From the NCBI GenBank assembly GCA_946415705.1, contig CAMKTN010000006.1, positions 1-64,000 of the forward strand: DNA of 64,000 bases, written 5' to 3'. Numbering within the stretch: the stretch's first letter is position 1; the number at the start of each line of letters is the position of its first letter. The translations under genes were made by a program, and so were the position numbers. Below the pieces are notes generated by a model. It was not told where the DNA came from. It searched no databases and was given only the letters and a program-made list of their open reading frames with translations. Shown piece by piece: positions 28,759 to 35,871 of the stretch. This stretch comes from an uncultured Prevotellaceae bacterium. GTDB taxonomy: Bacteria > Bacteroidota > Bacteroidia > Bacteroidales > Bacteroidaceae.

Positions 28759-29399
28759 TATTTATTAAAGAAAAAGGAAAGAGAGATCTGCCAGGAATGG
28801 CTGTTCATATCGACTTTCGCATCTTCAATCTGCCTGGCGACAGTGTTATAGACGCGTGTCACGAAGTCGCCTTGATCGGTAATCGGGAAATGATAGCTGA
28901 CGCTGAGGTTCAGGCGGTTGAAAAGCATGATGCCTGTGCCTACGTTCCAACCCAGTGTGTGGTGGTTGAAGGTGGCCTTGAACTGCTCCGTGCTCTCCCA
29001 TGTCGCAGGACCTATGTACCAGTCCCACTGCGGCCCTGTGGCAACGAAGACGCCGAAAGCCTTCAGGATGGAGATGTCCCAGCGCACATTCAGCGGCACC
29101 TCGATATAGTGCATCTGTTCCTTCTCAAAGATTTCAGTCTCTAAGGTGTTATACACCTCAATGGCAGCGTTCTTCTGGGCATAGCGCAAGGCGAGGTCAG
29201 CTCCCAGACCCAACTTGGGTATCTTGGCGTGTATCTTGGGACCGACGAAGAATCCTGCACGGTTCTTCGCATCTGCCACGGATTTGGAGAAGCTTAGGCG
29301 TGAGACTTCCAATCCTAAGTCCAGACCGTAACGCAACTGAGCGCTAGCACTCATGGCTGCGCTCAATGCGATGATGGTAAGGAGTAGGAACCGTCTCAT
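28758..29399 (-). CDS. Outer-membrane beta-barrel protein (PorT-like)
   Basis: A 213-residue protein with a signal peptide (1-20, ending MSASA) and a repeated strand pattern, closing with HSWQISLSFFFNK, whose terminal aromatic-rich strand is typical of small outer-membrane barrels (PF13568-like). GPQWDWYIG and VGTGIMLFNRLNLSVSYHFP are characteristic strands of PorT-type proteins. It follows gldN by 22 bp on the same strand, so a role connected with T9SS or with the outer membrane is possible but not shown. Confidence 0.8.
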   Translation of the reverse strand: MRRFLLLTIIALSAAMSASAQLRYGLDLGLEVSRLSFSKSVADAKNRAGFFVGPKIHAKIPKLGLGADLALRYAQKNAAIEVYNTLETEIFEKEQMHYIEVPLNVRWDISILKAFGVFVATGPQWDWYIGPATWESTEQFKATFNHHTLGWNVGTGIMLFNRLNLSVSYHFPITDQGDFVTRVYNTVARQIEDAKVDMNSHSWQISLSFFFNK

Positions 29400-29421
29400 C
29401 TGCTTCCTTGTCTATAAGATG

Positions 29422-30537
29422 TTAGTGCCGTTGTCGGCGAGCCGATACACGGGGTGCCGAGGAGCCGCCACTCTTGGGTTTGGCAGCGGAGGAGGACTTG
29501 CTGCGGCGCGATGCCTTGCTCTCCTTCTTGGCGCTGTCTTTCGCCTTCGTGCGGGCAGCTTTCTTGTCCTTGCTATCTACAGCCACGCTGTCGAGACTGT
29601 CCGCAGGCACAGGCTGGTGCCAGATGTGGTTCTCGAAGTCCGACAGCTCCTGCTCGATGCGCTTCTGCTCGTTCGTCATGGCGCTGTCCGTCTTACAGTA
29701 GTTAGCCAGCACGCGTCCCTGCAGGTTGTTGGTCTTATAGATCTTACCCTCGTAGCGGTTCATGGTGAAGTAGTCATCAACGGTCATGTTCGTCACGTTG
29801 TTCAGGTTCGAAGCCATGAGCGGCATGCGCGACAGGTAGGCGGCGACATCGTCGTAGTTGATCCAGAACAGCGGATAGGGCGTAGCCTCGGTGCCGAAGT
29901 CGTCGGCGCCACGCATGAGCACGGGACAGAGGGCTGTGACGCGCGTCGTGTAGGTGGCCGAACGCTGGTCGAAGTAGTTGGACTCCTTAATATAATAACG
30001 TGTCACCTCAGCCGACGGGATATCGCTCTCGGGCACGCTGACCTTGCCGTCCTTCTCCTCGTAGTAGATGGAGTAACGCTCCAGCAGCTCGCGGGCATCA
30101 GCTTTGTCCTTTTCTTCGAAGCTCTCGTTGCCATCCAGCTTGTACTGATAGGCGGGGATGCGACCGGATATGAACAGACGGAACAGATAGGTGAACAGGT
30201 TCTGCTCCTTGCCGTGCGGCTCCACGGGGTAGTAGAGGGGTGCGTTGGCATCCTTCATCAGGTCCAGCTGACGATAGATGTCGCGGCGCCACACCACATC
30301 CTCGGGCATCACGTCGGAAGTGGGGAACATCAAGGCTGCACGGTCGCTGGCGGGCTTTGCAGCCGTCGTCTTCTTCTGCGTCGTCGTTGTGGAAACGGCG
30401 GCAACCCTGCTCTTCTTGGGCTGCGCAAAAAGAGGAGATGACGACAAAAGCAAAAGCATGAAAAGAAGAGCCTCACCCCCGACCCCTCTCCAAAGGGCGA
30501 GGGGAGTAAAATGCTTTTGAGAACTTCTATTTTTCAT
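29422..30537 (-). CDS. gldN: T9SS ring protein GldN/PorN
   Basis: A 371-residue periplasmic protein that with GldK forms the T9SS ring below the outer membrane. It is recognised by DVVWRRDIYRQLDLMKDANA, LYYPVEPHGKEQNLFTYLF and the Lys/Arg/Ser-rich C-terminal tail. The N-terminus is unusual: between the start and the hydrophobic signal core (LLFMLLLLSSSPLFAQ) are residues TPLALWRGVGGEA encoded by a 37-bp REP-like sequence that also occurs inverted at 30588-30624, after gldM. A later start would leave the core alone, but no suitable start codon precedes it except ATG for MLLLL. Confidence 0.92.
   Translation of the reverse strand: MKNRSSQKHFTPLALWRGVGGEALLFMLLLLSSSPLFAQPKKSRVAAVSTTTTQKKTTAAKPASDRAALMFPTSDVMPEDVVWRRDIYRQLDLMKDANAPLYYPVEPHGKEQNLFTYLFRLFISGRIPAYQYKLDGNESFEEKDKADARELLERYSIYYEEKDGKVSVPESDIPSAEVTRYYIKESNYFDQRSATYTTRVTALCPVLMRGADDFGTEATPYPLFWINYDDVAAYLSRMPLMASNLNNVTNMTVDDYFTMNRYEGKIYKTNNLQGRVLANYCKTDSAMTNEQKRIEQELSDFENHIWHQPVPADSLDSVAVDSKDKKAARTKAKDSAKKESKASRRSKSSSAAKPKSGGSSAPRVSARRQRH
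30471..30507. repeat. REP-like element, copy 1 (inside the gldN signal sequence)
   Basis: A 37-bp sequence beginning CCTCACCCCCGACCCC and ending GAGGGGAGT. An exact inverted copy lies at 30588-30624; the two enclose 80 bp. Confidence 0.85.
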
Positions 30538-30587
30538 TGTAATCTATATATTCCTTTTTCTGTTGAATCGAATCTACCTTGGTAATC

Positions 30588-30624
30588 ACTCCCCTCGCCC
30601 TTTGGAGAGGGGTCGGGGGTGAGG
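30588..30624. repeat. REP-like element, copy 2 (inverted, gldM-gldN gap)
   Basis: The exact reverse complement of 30471-30507. Transcribed together, the pair can form a 37-bp stem that would include the gldN ribosome-binding region and start in its loop. Confidence 0.85.
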
Positions 30625-30626
30625 CC

Positions 30627-32192
30627 TTAATTCACCGTCACATCCATTGCGCCATCCAGCGTGCGCTCCACCCCATCGGGACCTACGGCACGGATGCGTG
30701 TGATGAAGAAGCGCTTGCCACGAGCCAGACTGCGGAACATGGTCTTCTGGCGTGCCGTGAACTCGGCAGAGTTGCTGACCTCGGGAATAGCATTACCCAT
30801 GTTGTCGTAGAACACCGTCTCGAAGCCTTGCACGCGGAACGGGATGTTCAGCAGGCCGTCATCGACGGCAGCACCGAGGGCATCGGCGTTCATGAGCACC
30901 TGCTTGGCCAGCTTGCCACCCTTGAAGCGGTTCTCGCCACCCTGCCCGTCGGCATAGGCGATGAAGGCTGTAGGATCGGGCAACTTGCGCACGCGGAACG
31001 TGAACTTACCCATCTCCTGCAGGCGGCCCTCTGTCTGGGCAGCCACGGTGATAACGGCCTCGCCACCCACAGCGGTGGGACGTGCAATGAACTTACCTTC
31101 ACCCTTCGGGGTCAGGCCGCCGCCCGTCATGCTCACCTGCAGTTTGTTGGCTGGCACACCGGGTACGCTGACACTCATCGGGTTGTCATAACCGGCATAG
31201 AGCACGTTCATCAGGTCGGCCGACACGGTGGCGGCGGGGGGCACGACGCTGTACTTCTGCTCGAAGTCGCGACGCACGAGCTCGCCCTGCGCGTTCATCA
31301 TCTCTATATATCCCACGAGGGTGAAATCACCCGTAGTGTTGCAGATGGTCTCGTAGATACCGCGGTCGCTCTCTATCTTGCGGCCACCGATATAGATGGT
31401 GGGACGGTTCGTGGTATCAACGGCAGCCATGAGGATCTGTGCCGAGAAGCGCCCTCCCTGCACAATGACCTGCGAGCTGGGAATCACATAGGCGTTCAGT
31501 TCGTTCACACGGATATCCTTGACGCCGATGTTGGCAGACAGATCATGGAGCACCTCACCCTCGGCGTAGCGCACATCGCCCTGCAGCTTGGTGAGCAGTG
31601 TGACGGCAGCGGCCGTAGGCATGGACTCAAACATATATTCCTGCCAGTTCTTACCGAGTGTACGCACATTTTGGGGCACTTCGGTGTTCAGGTTGCTGGC
31701 GATGATGCGGCGCTGTGCGGAGTCTGTCACCATCTTGATGATCTGTTCGCGATAGCTGTTGATGGCGCTGTAGAGGGCTTCACCACGTCCGGTGCCGGGG
31801 GCCAGCATCACGCTGGTGGCAGCCTCCAGGTCTTCACGGTTGCGGATATTGGTCACATCACCGTCCTTGCCGTCACTCTCATAGACGATGAGCTCTTTCA
31901 ATTCTTCGGCGAAGTTGAAGAGAGAATCGGAGATGCGACGCACCTGTTGCGCTTTGTCATACCATTCCTTCACCTTCTTCGGGTTGGCTTTCATCTGCTC
32001 CTCGAAGTCATCATAGATACCCTGATTCACCTTCGTGGCATTGCTGGTCGTCGTCTGAAGGCTCTTGTCCACCAGCGAGAAACCATTCAGCACGTCGCTC
32101 GACACATTGAGTGCGAGCATCGCCATGAGGACGACGTACATCAGGTTGATCATCTTCTGACGCGGTGATATGGGTCTTTTCTTTACTGCCAT
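30627..32192 (-). CDS. gldM: T9SS inner-membrane motor protein GldM/PorM
   Basis: A 521-residue protein with one N-terminal TM helix (about 12-38, MINLMYVVLMAMLALNVSSD, the conserved GldM start) and a long periplasmic shaft of four domains. GldM pairs with GldL to form the proton-driven T9SS motor and contacts the GldK/GldN ring. AYVIPSSQVIVQGGRFSAQI and TIYIGGRKIESDRGIYE are characteristic mid-protein segments. It lies between gldL and gldN. The joint with gldL is filled by nonamer repeats. Confidence 0.95.
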   Translation of the reverse strand: MAVKKRPISPRQKMINLMYVVLMAMLALNVSSDVLNGFSLVDKSLQTTTSNATKVNQGIYDDFEEQMKANPKKVKEWYDKAQQVRRISDSLFNFAEELKELIVYESDGKDGDVTNIRNREDLEAATSVMLAPGTGRGEALYSAINSYREQIIKMVTDSAQRRIIASNLNTEVPQNVRTLGKNWQEYMFESMPTAAAVTLLTKLQGDVRYAEGEVLHDLSANIGVKDIRVNELNAYVIPSSQVIVQGGRFSAQILMAAVDTTNRPTIYIGGRKIESDRGIYETICNTTGDFTLVGYIEMMNAQGELVRRDFEQKYSVVPPAATVSADLMNVLYAGYDNPMSVSVPGVPANKLQVSMTGGGLTPKGEGKFIARPTAVGGEAVITVAAQTEGRLQEMGKFTFRVRKLPDPTAFIAYADGQGGENRFKGGKLAKQVLMNADALGAAVDDGLLNIPFRVQGFETVFYDNMGNAIPEVSNSAEFTARQKTMFRSLARGKRFFITRIRAVGPDGVERTLDGAMDVTVN

Positions 32193-32203
32193 TCTTGTTG
32201 AAT

Positions 32204-32239
32204 TTATTGGACTTATGGGCCTAATAGGGCTTATAAGGC
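32204..32239. repeat. Nonamer array between gldL and gldM
   Basis: Four 9-bp units TTATTGGAC, TTATGGGCC, TAATAGGGC, TTATAAGGC fill the gap. The same unit family recurs at 44273-44308 and 54213-54239. Confidence 0.8.
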
Positions 32240-32242
32240 TGG

Positions 32243-33184
32243 TTAAGCCTGCGGAGCAGCCTTGGGCATATTCACGGTGAGGGCTTCAATCATACGGGCA
32301 TAGACGCCATTGAGTTCTTCGATCTGCTTGGCCATCTTGCGTGTCTGGTCGTTAATCTGGTCGATGGTGCCGACCTGCTGGCTGACGCTCTTGAGCTGCA
32401 TCTCGTAGATGGTGTTGATGCCAGTAAGCGTGCGGTTGAGGTTGATCATCTCCTCGCTGTCCTGCGTCATGCGACCTGCCTGCTCGCGGACCTTACCCAG
32501 CACCTCTGTGAGCTGCTGCAGCTGATCCACGTAAGCCTCGATGGCGTCTTCCACTTCGGGAGCGTTAGCAGCCTGCGCGTTGGTGAGCAGACCCTGGGCA
32601 TCCTGTCCGAGGGCAGCAGCTCCTGCGGCGGCCTGTGCAGCAGCGGCGAGGTTCGCAGCAGCCTCCTCGGAGATTCCGGCACCACCGCCTCCGACAACTC
32701 CACCACCGATGACACCGCCACCGACAATCGTTGTGCCGCCTTCAACAGCTGCCCCGTTGGCACCCCCAACAGCAGCCCCGTTGGTGGCGGTCTGTCCGCC
32801 ACCGATAACGACCGTTCCACCCGCAGCCGCACCGCCACCGATAACGACGGTGCCACCACCGCCATTTGCCGCAGCACCAGCCTCGGCAACGGTCTGTGCA
32901 GCCTCCTTCATGGCCTCCAGATCCTCCAGGTCGATGAACTCATCGGCCAGCTCGGTGTTCTGGGAGTTGAAGGGACGGTCGAAACCGGATACGAAGAACA
33001 CGAAGACCTCCGTGCCCATACCGATGAACAGCATCAGGTTAGCACCCGGGATGTGCGTCAGCTTGAAGAGCGTACCGAGGATAACGACGGCAGCACCCCA
33101 GCTGTAGGCGTAGTTCATGAATGTCTGGCCCGGCACGGAATCCATCCAGTGCTGTAAGCGGGCTATAAGAGAGAATTTGCTCAT
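32243..33184 (-). CDS. gldL: T9SS inner-membrane motor protein GldL/PorL
   Basis: A 313-residue protein with two TM helices near the N-terminus (about 20-38 and 45-62, YAYSWGAAVVILGTLFKLTH and LMLFIGMGTEVFVFFVSGFD), the conserved proton channel of the T9SS motor with GldM. The cytoplasmic C-terminal part is helical. Between them lies a low-complexity Gly/Val/Ala tract (about 107-190) of repeated TVVIGGG and GGGVIGGG blocks. The ATG overlaps the gldK stop by 4 bp. Confidence 0.93.
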   Translation of the reverse strand: MSKFSLIARLQHWMDSVPGQTFMNYAYSWGAAVVILGTLFKLTHIPGANLMLFIGMGTEVFVFFVSGFDRPFNSQNTELADEFIDLEDLEAMKEAAQTVAEAGAAANGGGGTVVIGGGAAAGGTVVIGGGQTATNGAAVGGANGAAVEGGTTIVGGGVIGGGVVGGGGAGISEEAAANLAAAAQAAAGAAALGQDAQGLLTNAQAANAPEVEDAIEAYVDQLQQLTEVLGKVREQAGRMTQDSEEMINLNRTLTGINTIYEMQLKSVSQQVGTIDQINDQTRKMAKQIEELNGVYARMIEALTVNMPKAAPQA

Positions 33185-34671
33185 TTCTTTCCTTTATTTT
33201 TTACACCGCTGGCATCGCGCACCATGCTGCGTACGCAGCGGAAGCCGATGAAGCAACGGGGTTGGTTCTGATATTCGTAGGAACGCCATGCAGAGCGGAT
33301 CAGGCTCTCGGGATCTTTCCATGAGCCACCGCGCACGCTTTTCTTTTTCAGGCTATAGGGGTCCTCCTTGGCGGCGTTGTAGCGCAGCTCGGGGTTCATA
33401 TCGGACATGGACTCCACACCAGCCTCGGTATAGACGGTGGATGTCCACTCCGCCACGTTGCCGGCCATATCGTACAGGCCGTTGCTGTTGGCTGAGAAGA
33501 TGCCGCACTTCGAGGTGATGAGCGAGCCGTCCTTGGTGTAGTTACCGCGGTCGGGCTTGAAGTTAGCATAGTAGCAACCCTTGTCGCTCTTCACGTCCTT
33601 GGCCTCCCAGGGGAAGGGGTTGCCGTCCTTACCGCGGGCGGCGTACTCCCACTCAATCTCGGTGGGCAGACGGTAGGGCTGTATCTCGCGGCCGTTGTTG
33701 CCAAGACCTTTCAGCAGATAGTCCGTGCGCCAGCGGCAGAAAGCCGTAGCCTGCTCCCAGGAGACACCCACCACAGGGTAGTCATCGTAGGCAGGATTGG
33801 AGAAATAGAGGCGCATGTAACGCTCGTTCTCGGCATTGCGGAAGTCATTGATCCAGCACGTGGTGTCAGGGTAGATGTTCACGATGTACGTGTTCAGGAA
33901 GTCCCACGGTCCTGACAGCGGACGCGTGATGGTCTGGCGTACGACATGGCCGTCATCGTCGATGTAAGCGGTATCCTTGGAAATCATTACTTCGGCATCC
34001 GAGAACTCGTGGTCGGTGTTCAGGTCGCGCTTTTCCAACGAGGAGACACCGATACCGTTGTCACGGTCATTCTTGATACGGTGCTTGCGCAGGGCGGCAG
34101 CTGCGTAGTCATAGACTTCGTAGCGATAGTTCATCTGGCTGGCATCCAACATCTTGGTACCGTCGATGGGATGAGTGATATACACGCTCTCGATGGCACG
34201 CTGCTCATCCTCGTTGGCCTTGCGCCAGGGAATGTTCTTGTTCCAGTTCAGATGGGGCGTGATGGGATTGCCCTCCTTGTCTTCCTCAATCTTGAAGGTC
34301 TCATCGCCACCAAAGGCGGGGTCTGCCAGACGTTCGCGGATGATGCTGTCGCGAACCCACATCACGAACTGGCGGTACTTGGCATTACTCACCTCCGTTT
34401 GGTCCATCCAGAAACCATCAACACTGATGTCGCGCACGGGGAAACCGGCACCCCACAGGGTGTCGCCCTCTTCGATACCTACGCGCAGCGAACCTTTCGG
34501 AATGCCTACCATCCCGAAGGGGGCAGGCTCGGCAAAGGACGTGCCGCGCACACCGGTAATCTCACCGCCCGTAGCCATTGCATTCGACTTGGAGCCGGCG
34601 CAGGACGTGATAACCATCGCTACAGCGACGGCCAATGTAAAATGTAAAATGTGTAATTGACAATTACGCAT
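33181..34671 (-). CDS. gldK: T9SS ring lipoprotein GldK/PorK
   Basis: A 496-residue outer-membrane lipoprotein with a formylglycine-generating-enzyme (SUMF1) fold. The lipobox is MVITSC. FGE-fold signatures include VDGFWMDQTEVSNAKYRQF, VVGVSWEQATAFCRWRTDYL, YRLPTEIEWEYAARG and SVRGGSWKDPESLIRSAWR. It forms the T9SS ring with GldN. The first dozen residues (RNCQLHILHFTL) are encoded by a heptamer array (34634-34668), so the start region may have been rebuilt by repeats. It is first in the gldKLMN block. Confidence 0.95.
   Translation of the reverse strand: MRNCQLHILHFTLAVAVAMVITSCAGSKSNAMATGGEITGVRGTSFAEPAPFGMVGIPKGSLRVGIEEGDTLWGAGFPVRDISVDGFWMDQTEVSNAKYRQFVMWVRDSIIRERLADPAFGGDETFKIEEDKEGNPITPHLNWNKNIPWRKANEDEQRAIESVYITHPIDGTKMLDASQMNYRYEVYDYAAAALRKHRIKNDRDNGIGVSSLEKRDLNTDHEFSDAEVMISKDTAYIDDDGHVVRQTITRPLSGPWDFLNTYIVNIYPDTTCWINDFRNAENERYMRLYFSNPAYDDYPVVGVSWEQATAFCRWRTDYLLKGLGNNGREIQPYRLPTEIEWEYAARGKDGNPFPWEAKDVKSDKGCYYANFKPDRGNYTKDGSLITSKCGIFSANSNGLYDMAGNVAEWTSTVYTEAGVESMSDMNPELRYNAAKEDPYSLKKKSVRGGSWKDPESLIRSAWRSYEYQNQPRCFIGFRCVRSMVRDASGVKNKGKK
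34634..34668. repeat. Heptamer array in the gldK signal-peptide codons
   Basis: Five units AATGTAA, AATGTAA, AATGTGT, AATTGAC, AATTACG, translated directly after the gldK start codon. Confidence 0.8.
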
Positions 34672-34683
34672 ATCTTTATGTAA

Positions 34684-34715
34684 TTTTCAATATTTCAATC
34701 TTTCAATTTTTCAAT
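34684..34715. repeat. Octamer array between porP and gldK
   Basis: Four units TTTTCAAT, ATTTCAAT, CTTTCAAT, TTTTCAAT make up most of the gap between the porP stop and the gldK start. Confidence 0.8.
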
Positions 34716-34716
34716 C

Positions 34717-35658
34717 TTACAGAATCCTCACGCTTTGGTGACGGTTCTTGCCCTTCTTGAACAGGTCCAGCGACGTGGTGTAGCCGAGGCTTATCTCGTG
34801 GGTGCCTTGTAGCGCGCCGACGCCGCCTGTGTAGATCTCGTAGCAGTATCCCAGTTGTATGCCGTGGAGGTCGCCGCCGATGAAGACCGATGCAGAAATC
34901 GTTGGGCTGTAGCCCACGCCCGCGTAGAACTTTCCTTTCGGACCTTTGTAGTTCAAACGGGCTGTGATATCACCTCGCCAATAGTCGAAATCAGTACGCA
35001 CGATGGCTGATGTCTGCATAGAAAATAACGGATTTTTAAAAGGAATATTGTATCCGCCAGTCAAATAATACACTTGTGGGATTTTAAATTCATTCACTTT
35101 GGCCTCACCGAGTTCCACAGTGGGTCCCAAAGTGTGCATCACCGAGAAGCCAGCATACCACCGTCTCCCGTCGTAGCGAATGCCCGCATCCAGGTCGAAT
35201 GCCGTGCCGTCAGCCTCCGAGGTCGGGAAGGCCGGGTCATTGCCCTCTTCCAAGTCCAATCCGGCACCATCGAAGGTCTCCGACAGCAAGGCGGCACGCA
35301 CGCCAATACTCAGGCGACCGCCCCACAGCTTCTGGTGGTAGGCATACTGAATGTAGAACTTCTTGTGCTGGAACAAACCTATCTTATCGTTCACGAAACC
35401 GGCACCTACGCCATGTGCAGGACCAAAGAACCACAGTGGCAGGTCTGCCGTGATGATCATCGTGGCCGGCGCATGCTCATAGCCCAGCATCTGCAAGGCA
35501 TAGCCGCCCTGCACGTCAATCTGACCTTTCAAACCGGAAGCAGCGGGATTATAAAACGATTGCAGCGCCCAATAATGATTGAACGCAGCATCGTATTGAG
35601 CGCGCACGCTGGCGCATGTCCCCAACAATATGAAAAGAAAGAGACAAAGTCTTCTCAA
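34717..35658 (-). CDS. porP: T9SS outer-membrane protein PorP/SprF
   Basis: A 313-residue outer-membrane barrel with signal peptide (1-20, TCASVRAQ). YDAAFNHYWALQSFYNPAASG is the family's N-terminal signature and ITARLNYKGPKGKFYAGVGY and GYCYEIYTGGVGALQGTHEI are C-terminal strands. PorP-type proteins work with PorE and the GldKLMN machinery. The start is a TTG (35656-35658) with AGAAAGGA about 8 bp upstream and an in-frame stop at 35674-35676. The gene begins 20 bp after tRNA-Gln, with no room for its own promoter. Confidence 0.93.
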   Translation of the reverse strand: MRRLCLFLFILLGTCASVRAQYDAAFNHYWALQSFYNPAASGLKGQIDVQGGYALQMLGYEHAPATMIITADLPLWFFGPAHGVGAGFVNDKIGLFQHKKFYIQYAYHQKLWGGRLSIGVRAALLSETFDGAGLDLEEGNDPAFPTSEADGTAFDLDAGIRYDGRRWYAGFSVMHTLGPTVELGEAKVNEFKIPQVYYLTGGYNIPFKNPLFSMQTSAIVRTDFDYWRGDITARLNYKGPKGKFYAGVGYSPTISASVFIGGDLHGIQLGYCYEIYTGGVGALQGTHEISLGYTTSLDLFKKGKNRHQSVRIL

Positions 35659-35677
35659 GAAATCCTTTCTACTTTAT

Positions 35678-35751
35678 TGGTTGGGATACCCGGATTCGAA
35701 CCAGGAAAAACAGAACCAAAACCTGTTGTGTTACCATTACACCATATCCCA
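35678..35751 (-). tRNA. tRNA-Gln (anticodon TTG)
   Basis: A full cloverleaf on the minus strand: acceptor TGGGATA/TATCCCA, anticodon arm ACAGG-TTTTGGT-TCTGT giving anticodon TTG (reads CAA), T arm CCTGG-TTCGAAT-CCGGG, discriminator A and an encoded CCA end. It is 20 bp upstream of porP on the same strand. Confidence 0.95.
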
Positions 35752-35781
35752 ATCCTAAGGCCTTTATTGCTAAAAGCGCGA

Positions 35782-35789
35782 CAAAAGTA
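35782..35789 (-). promoter_or_regulatory. -7 promoter element (TACTTTTG) for tRNA-Gln and perhaps the T9SS genes
   Basis: Minus-strand TACTTTTG matches TAnnTTTG, 30 bp upstream of the mature tRNA 5' end. No equivalent element was seen between the tRNA and porP. Confidence 0.6.
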
Positions 35790-35871
35790 CGCTTTTTTTA
35801 TGAATCGTCATGCATAAATCACCAACTTTTTTCATTTCGGGCTCTATTTTATCACGAAACGCTACTTTGCA

